A program made the position numbers and the translations under genes. DNA of 64,000 nt from Kitagawia praeruptora (lineage: Eukaryota > Streptophyta > Magnoliopsida > Apiales > Apiaceae): positions 89,548,001 to 89,612,000 of the forward strand of contig CM075345.1 of NCBI GenBank assembly GCA_037693485.1, in the 5' to 3' direction. Numbering within the stretch: position 1 is the first letter of the stretch; every line of letters begins with the position of its first letter. Under the pieces are notes generated by a model. That model was not told the origin of the DNA, did no database searches, and worked only from the letters and a program-made list of their open reading frames with translations. Shown here piece after piece: positions 22,809 to 33,969 of this stretch.

Positions 22809-23545
22809 TGTTATAGGGAGAATATTGTATAACAATATTTATGGAGGTTGCTGGATTTATGAAGCAAAATACGGATATTCTGCTAAGAACACGAAGAACA
22901 CGGAGGAGATTTATGACTGTTTGTGGCAGATCTTGTCTATTGATATTCAGTGGTGAACTATTTCTCAAGTCTTTACAAGATGCCTACGTACCCTATTTAT
23001 AGGGATCAAGCCATACGTAGTTCTCTTAGAGAAGAAGTTATCTAGACGGGCTAGGGTTTCTATGGGCTCGACTTGGCCCAAATCCACTAGACGTCTCCTT
23101 GGGTTGATTTATTTTACCCACTTGTCTTGCTCATGACCCACGACCCATTAAAGGGTACCCATGGCTAACATGATGCTATAATTATTATTGCTGGCGAAAC
23201 TGACTAGATGGCCTCGCATGCGACCTCGCTGGGCTAGTCATGCGAGGCGATCCAAACTGTATGGAGATAACCGTACTCACGCGACCTCCTGGGCCTGACC
23301 GTAAGCCTTCGTAGTAAATATGCTCTAGGCCACGCTGGACCTCTAGGCCTCGCTGGACCTCGAGAATTGCGACCCCGTCCCTTAGGGCTCGCTAGCGATG
23401 TCGCTTTACAGAATAATGCAATGAATCTCCCTGTGATGGTGGACTTTAGTGACCCATTCTTCATTCCTAGGCCCATTATGTATGATGTATTATTATTCTA
23501 GCCCATTAGGCCTGTTTAGGACTTATGCCAAATTCAGGCATAACA
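22809..23545 (-). repeat. Tat element 5' LTR
   Basis: This 737-bp LTR runs from TGTTATAGGG to GGCATAACA, with a TGTTAT/ATAACA inverted terminus. On the inner side it is followed by the primer site. On the outer side CTGTG (23,546-23,550) begins the interrupted Tekay LTR, matching CTGTG at 37,125-37,129 in the uninterrupted copy. Only this one LTR is in the window. Confidence 0.85.
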
Positions 23546-24745
23546 CTGTGCAAATCTTTTTCCGAAATCTTTATACTTCCTTTCACTATCCTCAACTAAA
23601 ATTTCAACCCAAAATTCAGAGTTTAACTAGGTGAAACATACTTCCAAAGTTCGAATCCCGAGAGCTGACTCTGTTCTGCGCAGGTTTTACTAAAACATCA
23701 TTTTCTCCTAGCTCGTTAACTTAAACGACACACCGTTTTCTTCTACACAAAATAGACTCCAAGATGAACAACTTTCATCAGAAGACTACTACCCAGAACG
23801 GATAATAAGTGTCTTGAAGTAACAAAACAAAACAGGGCCAGAAGCTGAAACTTTTCAGGACAAGCTAATTACATCAATACTACTAAGCAATAATCAATTT
23901 ATTTGCAATAATTTTCAAGGGATTGAACCATACCTTAGCTTGCCTTCAATGACCCAAGAGTTTGAGCTATTAATCATGATTTATGAGTAAGAAAATGAGG
24001 AGTTTGATGGAGCTTTTTTCCTCTTCTTTCTCTTCTCTCCCTCTTTATCTCTTCTCCTTCTCTTTTCTCTCCTCTCTTTCTCTTCATTTCTCTAGATGCT
24101 TCTCCATCTCTTTCTCTCCATTTTTCTATATTTCCTTCATTACCTCCACCAATTCTCACACTTCTAGAATTCTCCACAATTCTCTTTTTTTATCTTATTT
24201 CTATTTTTAAAACTAATAAAATCTAATAATATTAAATCCATAAATAAATCCCAAAACTCTAAAATAAATTACTAGAATTTATCATAGTTAAACTCTAGCT
24301 CTCTCGAGGCTAAAATAATATTCTCATGCTCTAAAACTCATTCTCATAATTAAATCTCTAATTAAACTCGTTTTTCTCAAAAAATGGAATCATTGGAAGA
24401 AATTCTCAAATTAATTCTCAATATTCTCAAATTTGTATCTAAATTCTAAAATACACTAATCCATCAAGACCTCGTAGCCCCACATGCTCTCCATAATTTA
24501 TAACCATTTCCCAGGTACTCAAAATAATTAATACTAGCACTCATCGAACGAACTTCCTAGATATTGGTTCGGATTTTCTCAAGATAAAAAAAATCCAACT
24601 CCAAATTGATGTTTTAAAGTCTCGATGCTTAATTCCTCAATCTCGTAGTCTCAAGAATTTCTCCAAATAAATCTCCAAATATTAATATGACTTATATTAT
24701 AAAAGAAAACTTGTAGGATATATTCTGAGAATCTTGGTTATTACA
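23546..24745 (-). repeat. Base Tekay element, left LTR (3' part in window)
   Basis: The segment matches 37,125-38,321 base for base apart from scattered changes and ends TTGGTTATTACA. It is followed inward by a polypurine tract (AAGAGGGGGAGAA on the minus strand). The CT-rich zone at 23,990-24,140 and its counterpart at 37,570-37,720 give spurious open frames. The rest of this LTR lies left of the Tat insertion, outside the window. Confidence 0.87.
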
Positions 24746-24779
24746 TTCTCCCCCTCTTAAAAGAATTTCGTCCTCGGAA

Positions 24780-25195
24780 TTAGCTGTACTCAAACAAAAA
24801 TGGATACTTCTTCCTCATCTCTTCCTCAAGCTCCCAAGTAGCTTATTCAACTTTATGGTTTCTCCATATTACTTTCACCAAATAAATTTTCTTCTTTCTC
24901 AACTCCTGCACTTTTCGATCAACAATCTCCACAGGTTGCTCCTCATAAGTTAGATCAGAATGTATCTCAATCGGTTCATAATCTATCACATGCCGGCTAT
25001 CAAATTGATATGGCTGCAATACTGAAACATGAAATACATCGTGGACATACTGAAGATCTGGCGGAAGAGCCAATTGATAAGCCACAACACCAACTTTTTA
25101 AAAATCTCAAAAGATCCTATAAATCTTGGAATCAATTTTCCTTTACCTTTCCAAAGAGAAACTTTCAACAGTACTTTGTCTCCTACGTTCAATTG
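24780..25195 (-). pseudogene. Integrase C-terminus and chromodomain remnant
   Basis: The text VGDKVLLKVSLWKGKGKL, FIGSFEIFKK, then AYQLALPPDLQYVHDVFHVS, VLQPYQFDSRHVIDYEP and VEIVDRKVQELRKKKI matches the integrase C-terminal and chromodomain region of Tekay elements. A frame slip near 25,085 separates the two parts. A TAA at about 24,840 (GAA expected) interrupts before TWELEEEMRKKYPF. Part of the usual loop after WKG is missing. Confidence 0.85.
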
Positions 25196-25246
25196 TTTGT
25201 CATGTTTTCCACTAACATAATTTCCTTAATAGAGAGGTTAAATTAA

Positions 25247-26617
25247 ACTCATTAACACGTCACTTGCGCTCTAATGGCATCATGATCAACATTTGTGGCC
25301 GGTAATTTCTTCATAATACGTCATTTCTCTTGGCAACATTAACTCAATTTATCCCAATCGGCATAGCTATGAACTCTGAGAAGTAAAAGAATCATGGAAC
25401 ATTAAATTACTAGAGTCCATATCAAGGAAATTGCTACACGATTATGATTATTGAATTATGAATTTGAAAAGAAACTTCATTTGAAATAAAAGAATGATTG
25501 AGAGATCAATATGATCAAAAGAACTCAATGTTGCGGTGTCTTAGTTAAGATACTAAAGGCAATTAGCCTTCTTGTAATACGCAACACACAAGTGATGGCG
25601 TCCCATCAGACTTCTATCACACAGATAGATAGTCCTTGTGTCCTCTATAAATAGGGTTGTTCATCTTAGTTGGAGTAAAAAAATATGAAAGGAACGTTCG
25701 ACAAATAAATCTCAGATATACACCTTAGATCAAAATTGAACAAAAATTCCCAGGGTGCTATTTCCGGAGAAAAAGAATAACTAGAAAAGATATTGGCACA
25801 TAAAAGTAGATGGTGATATATTACAAATAGAGTTATCCACCATTTAGAGAAAAATGGAAGCTCAAATACCACAAACTTGACAGGGCCTCAGAAACCAGAA
25901 AGATAGGTATCATGACAGCCTCTGGCACAATTGAAACTCAATTACAAGTAAATACAATTATCACAATATAACTCAGAAGAGGAAAATATATACCATCGAA
26001 AGTCACTCAAGAAAGATATCAAATAAATCCTAGATGAAGGAGGCAATCAAAATAATTCACAAGTGAGGAAGGTATTGCCAAGGTCTCTATAGATGCCTTC
26101 TCTGTCGATTCCTCTAATAGGTACTCATTCGATTCTAAACACATCATGAGGTGATCGATACGTACGTCATTGTCGACTCGTAATAGTCTTTAAAATTCCA
26201 CAGTTGATATTAACAACCACAAGGAGTTCTATCCAACTTGGCGCAATCCTCTCAGGCAAGCGTTCCCCTTATAAGAAGACTTCGATACCTATGCCGCTCA
26301 CAACACTAAATCAATGGCGAATTCTATATTCTTACGAGACGGTATCTCTCTCTTCTTTCTCTATTCTGGTAAGAATATGCTCAATAAATACAGGTTATAT
26401 GGCTGAGCTCAATTAACAAATTTACTCAATATAATTATTGTCTCATCTCCACATCACATTATATAGTTATAACCATCACACACCATCTCCAAAGGTATCT
26501 CTAATCCCTTTCTCGTATCTCACAGAAAGTCATGCCACAATCCTAGTAATTTCAGTCTGATCCATCTATGAAAAACTCCCTTAAAACATCACCTTGTAAT
26601 AGCCCCAACATAGCCTC
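25247..26617. other. Unresolved internal sequence of the deleted Tekay element
   Basis: About 1.4 kb without recognisable pol or gag text on either strand. It contains a TATA-like CTCTATAAATAGGG at about 25,654-25,667 on the plus strand, which may be chance or part of an older insertion. It replaces where protease, RT and integrase core should be. Confidence 0.5.
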
Positions 26618-27410
26618 TCAAGATCTAAATACCTCCTGATGTCTAGCTTTGAGCCACTGGTCATCTGAATATAATGCTTGATATATCTCAGTAAGAATCC
26701 ATCCATCACTACTCCTAAAATAGGTAGCAACGGTGCTAATGCTGGTACCGAGAGTATAAATAAGAGCGACTATTGGTACAGTATCTCTCATGCCTTTTAT
26801 ACTTACTGAAGACACTACAGGCTCAACAAGGGTCTCAACAACTACTGGAGCAACCATCTCAGATTAAACAACATATCTTGTCACCTGCTCCCCCATATAA
26901 TCGTCCACCTCTGCATCTGTTGTCTTTGTCCCAATCATGTCTGGCTATCAAAAACCTACACTAACTAACTCCTCTGTCTCTGACTCTAGCCTAATAAGCT
27001 CACTATCTAGACTAATAAGCTCACTATCCCCAGCCGTGTCAGTCTGAAAAAAAAAATAATGTCTCCAAGGGAATGCTCTCTAAGGAAGAATCAACTCTAT
27101 TAACTATCTCCTCTCCTAGAGGAGAACCCAATTCAATCACATCTGGAGCAGATGGCTCCAAAATCTCTACTGATAACCCATCATAGTCATTGTCGAATAG
27201 GATAATATAAGAATCCTCCACAAGGTCACTGTCTGATCTGGATGACAATATCCATGCACATGAAGAAATTTCTTCATATAATATAGCACTAAAATTAAAC
27301 CTCGTACCTTACTCATCTTTATAACTCATTGTGAGTTACCTAAGGCTCACGATCTCTATAAGCCTCTGTTATACACTCTCGTATCCTAAAATATAACTAT
27401 CGCTCTAATA
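26618..27410 (-). pseudogene. gag N-terminal remnant of the base Tekay element
   Basis: Two short frames (26,618-26,857 and 27,039-27,248) encode acidic, Ser/Glu-rich and hydrophobic stretches (DSDLVEDSYIILFDNDYDG, EILEPSAPDVIELG). Their position just inside the primer site and acidic character parallel the N-terminal gag of the nested Tekay element, but similarity is not strong enough for a firm domain call. Confidence 0.45.
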
Positions 27411-27413
27411 CCA
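27403..27413 (-). other. Primer-binding site of the base Tekay element
   Basis: On the minus strand this reads TGGTATTAGAG, a one-base variant of the initiator-Met site TGGTATCAGAG, four bases from the LTR, with the same spacing as in the nested Tekay element. Confidence 0.78.
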
Positions 27414-27417
27414 TTTT

Positions 27418-27582
27418 TGTAACGCCCCCAAATCAGATTTACTCCAACTTGGACCGTTACGTCATCCCATAAATACACATGTCTCATAATACAATAATAT
27501 GCAAAAATTTCTCTATAACATTACAACCTTGATCATAATAATACAATCAAATTCTCATTCTCACAAGTCTCAAGATGTGTAC
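27418..27582 (-). repeat. Base Tekay element right LTR, first part
   Basis: The LTR end reads TGTAACGCCCCCAAATCAG on the plus strand and runs to the TGTAC target site (27,578-27,582) where the gag-protease element inserted. It continues at 35,202. Confidence 0.8.
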
Positions 27583-28809
27583 TGATAAGTGGATTTTATA
27601 TCCACTTGGAATGCCTCCGTTCGGCTTAAATTGATTGTTTTGGACTCAAGTTTGTGTAGTTTTGATGTGTTTTGTGTAGTTGTGCAGGTTTGCAAGAATA
27701 TCTAAGCTTTTGTCGTTTTTGGAGATTTAATTGATTAAAATTCGGATTTTCCGGGAAGGCTAGCTTATACTGTTTGGGCCATATCTGGAGTTCTAGAAGT
27801 CCGTTTTCAGCCCATTTACAGTCCACGCGAAGCTTGAGAGATTTTCTACAATATGGGATAGGTCTTACACGACCAGGCTGCGTGTGGTGGGCCCAGGAAG
27901 CACGACCAGCAGATAGATGGGAGCAGAGAAATTACTGTTTTGCCCTTTTCTAGTTCTAATTGTATTTTGGGCAATTTTCAATACCTTAATTGAATTCTAA
28001 TTGTAATAGAAGGTAATATCTTGCTGGGCAAGATTTGTAGAGCCTATTTAAACACATCCTACCATTGTAAATCATAACAATTGATAGCTTTTAATCGTAT
28101 CAAGGTACTTTCAATCTTCAATTCTTTCTTCAATATTATGTTTTCATTCATTATTATTATGTTTTCTTTATTAAATATGCATAACTAATTCTCTAATCTG
28201 AGGATTGGGTAGTATTCCTTGGTATTCATGTGTGTTTAATTATCTGTGATTTTCTTGCTTTGCTGATCTGTTATTGAGGGCTTAACACAATTAGGGGAGT
28301 CATGAACCTTTGATTGGATTTTAGGGATTGTAATAACTTGGAAGAGGAGTTGCAATTTTAGTACATGATTTAACAGACATAACTCGAATATTTGATTAGA
28401 AGATTAATAGGAGAGTTGTGAGACTTATAATTCTTGGAGCTTAATAGTTTATGATTGTCTTTGATTGTATCACGGAAGTGACAATTAGGGTATAGTTGTA
28501 GACATTATATTGTATCTTGGAAGAGAACATTATAACCTTAGAAGAATTGTTTTCAGCAGAGTAAGAACGTAGACATCACATAGATATTGAATGTGCATTG
28601 AAACCAAGTGAAGAACCCCAGTTCTTGGATTGTTTTCCTCATATATTTTATTCTCGATCGATAATTAGTTTAATTTAGTTTAGTTTAATTTAGTTTATAA
28701 ACAAACACAACATTCTTCTACACTTCTAAATTGTGAGAGATAAGAAACTTGAACTTGATATTACATTCAGTCCTTCCCTGCGAACGAACACACAAAAATG
28801 CTATTAACA
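27583..28809 (+). repeat. 5' LTR of the gag-protease element
   Basis: The first bases after TG form a near-perfect inverted repeat, AAGTGGATTTTATATCCACTT. The pair is nearly identical to 33,970-35,196; for example C/T at 28,655 in TCGATCGATAA and a G/A near 28,802. The antisense frame at 27,626-27,826 is repeated in the other LTR and is not a gene. Confidence 0.93.
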
Positions 28810-28812
28810 AAT

Positions 28813-28830
28813 TGGCGCCGCTGCCGGGGA
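28813..28830 (+). other. Primer-binding site (tRNA-Asp type)
   Basis: TGGCGCCGCTGCCGGGGA begins three bases inside the LTR. Athila and related elements use TGGCGCCGTTGCCGGGG, complementary to plant tRNA-Asp; this copy differs at one base. Confidence 0.8.
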
Positions 28831-28920
28831 AGGCAGTATATTTGAGTTTAGGTTAATTGCTTCTTATTGTTTAGATTTTAATTGGTTCCACAAGTTGTTT
28901 TGTTGGTGATTTTCAGGTGT

Positions 28921-31611
28921 ATGCGACGTGCATCTTGTGTTAGAAAATTGGAATTTGACCCTGAAATCGAGCGTACTTTGAGAAAGATCAGAAAAGAGAA
29001 AGCTAAGATGGGAGAGCCGATAGCTCAAGCTGTTGTTAATGATAATGTTGATGAGACTTCTATTTGGGACCATGAGACACCAAATCCTGCTAATTGCATG
29101 TACAAAACTCCAGAGATTGGTGCAACCCAATTCAACATTAATCCAAGCTTAATTCAGATGATCAGCAATCAAGCTTTTGAAGGAGACATTGAACTAGAGG
29201 ATCCACACAGACATCTAGAGCGTTTCGTGCAGATGTGTGGCTCATTCAGAATCAATGGTGTTACGAGTGACAAGATTCGTCTCCATATGTTTCCCTACTC
29301 TATTAAGGGAAGAGCTTTGGAACGGTTTCAACAACTTCCAAACACTACGGTTGCTACATGGGATAGTCTTTCTACTGCATTCTTGTCCAAATATTATCCT
29401 TCTGATAAGACGCAACAATTGAGGACTATGATTATGAGTTTCAAAGCACAACCGGGTGAAGGTCTATATCAGGCATGAGAGAGATTCAAGGCACTATTGA
29501 GGAAGTGTCCACATCACGGCTTGGAAGATTGGCAGATCATTAGTACTTTTTATGGGGCCATGAATGCAGATATTCGTTTGAGTTTGGATGTGGCTGCTGG
29601 TGGAAATTTCAAGAAGGCACCAACTACACAGGCTAAAGCACTCCTTGAGGAATTGGCATCTAATAATTATTCATGGGCACCTAGTGGGACGAGCTCAGCA
29701 AAAGCAGCACAAGACTCTGAGATGATCAACATGCTGGCTCAGAAGTTGGATACTCTAACTCAGGAGATGCGAGGACAAAGAGCAAATGTGAATGCTATTT
29801 CTTCACCTATGGAGGGGTATAATGATTATGGTGCTAGTCAGAACTCTTATGTGCAACAATTTCCAGAAGAAGCATCTTTTATTCAGGGAAGACAGCCGTG
29901 GCCTGTTCAGAATAACTCCTATTACAATCCAAATCAAAGGCCAAACAACAATCTTTCTTACAGTAATAATCATGCGGCTAATCCTTCTTATTCATTTCCA
30001 AGGCAGAATCAACCTCCTGGTTTTCAGTCACGACCATCGTATCAACCACAGCAGCAGTATCAACCTCCGCCAAAGAAAGAACCAGCTGATTGGGAGGTTG
30101 CACTAAATAAGATTATGCAAGGAACTTCTGGGGCATTGGCTAATATGGAATCAAGAATAGAGCAGATGGCATCATCTCAAAAGATGCTAGAAACACAGAT
30201 TGGACAGATTGCCTCCAAGATGGGTGTTCGTGAGCAAGGATCACTTCCTAGTCAACCCGACCAGACTGGTAAGGAACAATGCAAAGCAATTACTTTGAGG
30301 AGCGGAAAAGAGTTGCCCGAGGTTGAGGTTCTTGAGCCTAAAGAGAAGGATGCTGAAAAAGAAAGTGAGATAGTAGAGATCGATGCAGAAAAGTCAGAAA
30401 AAGTAGATGAAGAGAAGAAGGAAGAAGAACCAGAAAAGCCGTATGTTCCTCCACCACCTTATGCTCCTCCTATTCCATTTCCACAGAGACTTCACAACAG
30501 GCAGTTAGAGAAGCAGTACGAAAAGTTCTTGACTATATTTCGGCAGTTGCATGTCAATATTCCTTTGGCTGAAGCTTTGAATCAAATGCCACTCTATGCT
30601 AAATTTCTTAAGGAGATGTTGACAAAGAAGAGGAAACTTGAGGATGCAGAAACCATTACTCTCAATGCTGAATGCAGTGCAGTCATCCAAAAGGCCATTC
30701 CTCAGAAATTGAAAGATCCGGGAAGCTTTTCTTTGCCTTGCACTATTGGGAAGATGGAGAACATGAAAGCCTTGTGTGATTTAGGGGCTAGTGTGAGTTT
30801 GATGCCATATTCAATCTGCAAACGACTTGGTCTTGGAGAGCTTAAAAAGACACGGATTTCACTTCAGTTGGCGGATCGTTCTGTTAAATATCCGTTGGGG
30901 GTCGTTGAAGATGTGGTTGTCAAAGTGGATAAATTTGTCATACCTTGTGATTTTGTGGTGTTAGAGATGGATGAAGATGTCGAGATACCCATTATCTTGG
31001 GAAGGCCATTCTTGGCTACTGCTGGCACTACAATCGATGTTAAAGCTGGAAAATTGACTTTGAATGTTGGCGAGGACAAAGTGGAATTTGATCTGAACAA
31101 AGTAATGAAGATGCCTCCTTTTGGAGCAACTTGTTTTACTGTTGACATAGTTGATGAAATTGTGCAGCTCGAAAATGAACATTTCGTGGGAGCAGAACGG
31201 GTGTTAGATGATGTAGTAGAAGAAGAAGAAATTGTTGTTCGAGACACAGAAGTTGAGATGGTTTTTACACTTTCAGAGGCACCACAGGTGGAACTTAAAC
31301 CTCTACCCGCTAATTTGAGGTATGTCCTTTTGAATAATGAGCTAGTGATTTTTGAAGAGGGGCATGATAACGTGTTGCGAAGGTGGAAAACCGATGATAA
31401 GGAAGAAGAAATTTTTGTTCAGCCGGTTGAGTCGGAGAAGCATCTTAGAGGTGTGAAGAAGAAAAAGAAGAAAATTTGGTCGTTGGGTAGTAGAATCAAG
31501 TTGAAATCTGATGGAAGAGATTTGTGGAAATCAAGCAAACCGGATGTCAACGTTCGTATGAATGGTTTGTCTGTTGAAGATGGTTCAGTTATTCTTTTGA
31601 GACCACCATGA
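28921..31611 (+). pseudogene. Athila-type gag-protease fused to a residual C-terminal tail
   Basis: The frame starts with ATG at 28,921 (MRRASCVRKLEFDPEIERTL). The retrotransposon gag core follows: EDPHRHLERFVQMCGSF, KGRALERFQQLP and ATWDSLSTAFLSKYYP. One TGA at 29,476-29,478 replaces the Trp of the conserved AWERF block; otherwise the frame is open for about 900 codons. Then come a Pro/Gln/Asn-rich spacer, VNIPLAEALNQMPLYAKF, and a protease with CDLGASVSLMPYSI (Leu in the middle of D-x-G) and PIILGRPFLATA. After ELKPLPANLRYV, where RT should start, the text changes to an unrelated charged tail ending ILLRPP. A deletion removed all of pol and kept the frame. The near-intact frame suggests the protein worked until recently. 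Confidence 0.9.
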
Positions 31612-33956
31612 GTTGAGGAAGTAACGTCAAGCTATTGACGTTAAAGAAGCGCTTCTTGGGAGGCAACCCAAGCATTTTTTTTTTACCTTGGTGTAGCATA
31701 GGATTTTTACTTCTTTCATTTAAAAAATAAAAAATAAAAAAAAAATACAGAAGTTCAGAATGCGCCAGCGCATCATGCGCCAGCCAGCGCACAGAAGCGC
31801 CACAGAATTGCAGAAGCAAGCCGCGCATCAGGCGCCCAACAGGCGCAGGAGCGCCAAGCACCTTCTGGCCAGGAATTGTTTTGTGCGTGTGATTTTGTAA
31901 AAAAAAAAAAAACACAAAACAAATAAAGCAGCCGACAGGAATGTGCAAGCAGGAGATGTCTTCTTGTAATGTGTTGGTGTGCCGCGCGTGTAGTACATTC
32001 AAGGGCCAGGTACGTGTTTTAATTTGTGGCCACAAATTAATAAGTTGATTGGCAAGTGGCGAGTAAAGTAATAGAAATCAACAGAAAGTGTGTAAGGCCG
32101 CAGTGCGGTATCTTGAGGCTGCAGCGCGAATTGCTGTCTGTGCGGGCATTATTTTATACGAGTTTTGTGTTTTTATAACACAAATTTTTTCACACCTCTC
32201 TTCTATTATTTTAACCCCAATCCCTAATTCCTAATTCTACCCTAATATCAATTCTAAACCTCTCCAAAATCCATCTCGTATTCTAAATTTCTACCATAAC
32301 TCCTTACATATACCCATCTATATATACACCTATAGACACACAAATCCTACCCCATTACAATTATATTTCCTACAATAAATTTCAAGGCTTCAAGATTCAA
32401 GTATGGGGGATTTTTAATTGCAAGCTTCACCTCTTCGGTTCGTATTTGAGGTATATTTCTTCCTTTTATTTTGATATTACGAATTGTGTTCTTGCATTAT
32501 TAGGGTTGTGTGTTCTTGATTATTTGGGGATATGTTTTCTACTATCCCTTGTATTACTTCCATTCAATGCGGACATTGAATATTTTAAGTTTGGGGGTGG
32601 TTTGAGGGATTAGTAGTTGTTGTTGTATTATGTGTTCATGTAGGATTTCATGCTTTGCATATTAGTAGTAGTAGTAAATCATGCATATATGTTGTGTTAT
32701 CTACGTTTGTTTCATATAGGACATTCTGTTTTTCTTTTCGTATACCATGTGAGTTTTCATTTAGTTGCATTTTCATGGCACGCATATTTCATGATCCCTT
32801 AGGACGAGCTGATTCTGATTGATAGGTAGATGTTTTAATTGAGTGTGGTGATGATGAGTAGAGGGCTGATTTATAGTTCCTAGGAATTGACTTGCATGTT
32901 ACGGGAACAAAACTTTTACACTGTCTCATTGTTTGCTTTTGGGCTAGGTTGAGGTCATGCTTGTTTGGAGTTTTGAGATTTAATCACCTGATTATATTTA
33001 GAATTTTCGTTATTCCCTTGATGGCGTAGGAGCACTAAAGTCTAAGTTTGGGGGAAACCAGGAATTTCATGCTAAATTGTTAATAAAGGCTAGGTGTCAA
33101 ATGGCTAGTAGCCGGCTCATATTTATATGAGTAGTCTAGGGTTGGAAATGAGAAAGGCTCATTCCAGATTGCGGAAAAAAAAATCAGAAAAAAAAGAAGG
33201 AAAAAAAAAAAGAAAAAAAGAAGAGTCATTAGTTTGTTGTTTTGTATGCAAAATTAACCAGAGTGAGCTCTTTAATACTCGAGTAATTAAGTCTGAGGGG
33301 ACTTAGTCCTAGTAACCTAAAGCCCTTGTGGTTTGGGATTGCTGACCTAACACTCGCTACATGGGTATTATTGTATAAGCCTTTTGGGGTCTCATTCATT
33401 GCACGGTTAAATATGCATGTGTATTGTATATAGTATTATGTGTCGTAGTAATAAAGCATGAGTTTCTGTCTACCTTGGATAAGGGTGGAGGTGTTCCTAG
33501 GTTATGAAGTGTCTACAGTCTATTATGTTTATAAACCTGTGATTGTCTTGGCGGAAAGCATGTATGATTTTTGACCTAGTTTTAGGAGTATTTCTGATGA
33601 GCATTGCACACACGCACGTATCTGTTCATGTATTTGTTAGTATACGGGAACTTAGTCGAGCTCTGCTTGGATTTGTTACATTCATTGAGATATTTGCTTG
33701 TTAGTTGGTGTTGGTGAGTTTCAAGGGGATCTTTGCATTTTTCATATTAGTTGCATTCATGCATTGCATTGCATTAGGTTAAATGGATTTTGTGGGTACA
33801 TTTGCTATAGGCCCTCACGAGACCTTACTCGTCCACTAGGGCTGCCTAGGGGTTTAAAGGGATTGTTGCATATGCCAAATTCAAACGTGATCACCTACGG
33901 AAGTGGTACTAATTAGGTAGATGTAATTGTTTATGCTTGAGGACAAGCATCAGTTT
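31612..33956 (+). other. Long non-coding 3' region of the gag-protease element
   Basis: The region opens with CTATTGACGTTAAAGAAGCG and GGGAGGCAACCCAAGC, text that follows pol in Athila-type elements. It includes a GC-rich GCGCC block (31,759-31,862), a purine tract (33,170-33,225) and AAGTTTGGGGG three times (about 32,588, 33,043 and 33,956). No coding frame over 75 codons is convincing. Confidence 0.75.
31759..31862 (+). repeat. GC-rich GCGCC-motif block
   Basis: GCGCCA, GCGCA and GGCGC recur about ten times within about 100 bases (GCGCCAGCGCATCATGCGCC), in a region that is otherwise strongly AT-rich. The motif can pair with itself, so the transcript could fold tightly here. Function unknown. 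Confidence 0.6.
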
Positions 33957-33969
33957 AAGTTTGGGGGTT
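33956..33969 (+). other. Polypurine tract of the gag-protease element
   Basis: AAGTTTGGGGGTT lies directly before the 3' LTR start TGATAAGTGG. The same AAGTTTGGGGG occurs twice further upstream. Confidence 0.7.

Larger units (their letters stand above)
134..23545 (-). mobile_element. Tat-lineage Ty3/gypsy retrotransposon, interrupted and decayed
   Basis: The minus-strand order is LTR (23,545-22,809), primer-binding site, gag, protease, then reverse transcriptase and RNase H, cut at 134 by another insertion. The CACTA element at 1,795-20,036 sits between protease and reverse transcriptase. The frame on both sides would be in register if the CACTA element and one 3-bp duplication were removed. 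The RT text (LNKHCPKDSFPLPRIDQLVD) and the DNGSA protease site are typical of the Tat/Retand group. Integrase and the 3' LTR lie left of the window. The right edge abuts CTGTG (23,546-23,550), the expected 5-bp duplication. There are several stops and at least three frameshifts, so it is inactive. Confidence 0.88.

Noticed and set aside
23974..24210. Charged or aromatic frames in the CT-rich zone, also at 37,553-37,858
   Set aside because: Both strands of a polypyrimidine tract inside the paired LTRs of the base Tekay element give open frames by composition.
25640..25690. CTCTATAAATAGGG as a promoter of a hidden plus-strand gene or viral insertion
   Set aside because: No downstream coding frame or family motif supports it; a single TATA-like word in AT-rich DNA is expected by chance.
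27626..27826. Antisense 66-codon frame repeated at 34,013-34,213
   Set aside because: Paired LTR copies again; no domain or start context.
30505..31247. Antisense frames of 61, 127 and 73 codons over the Athila-type protease region
   Set aside because: Shadows of the gag-protease frame; Ser/Thr-rich low-complexity translation of the antisense strand.
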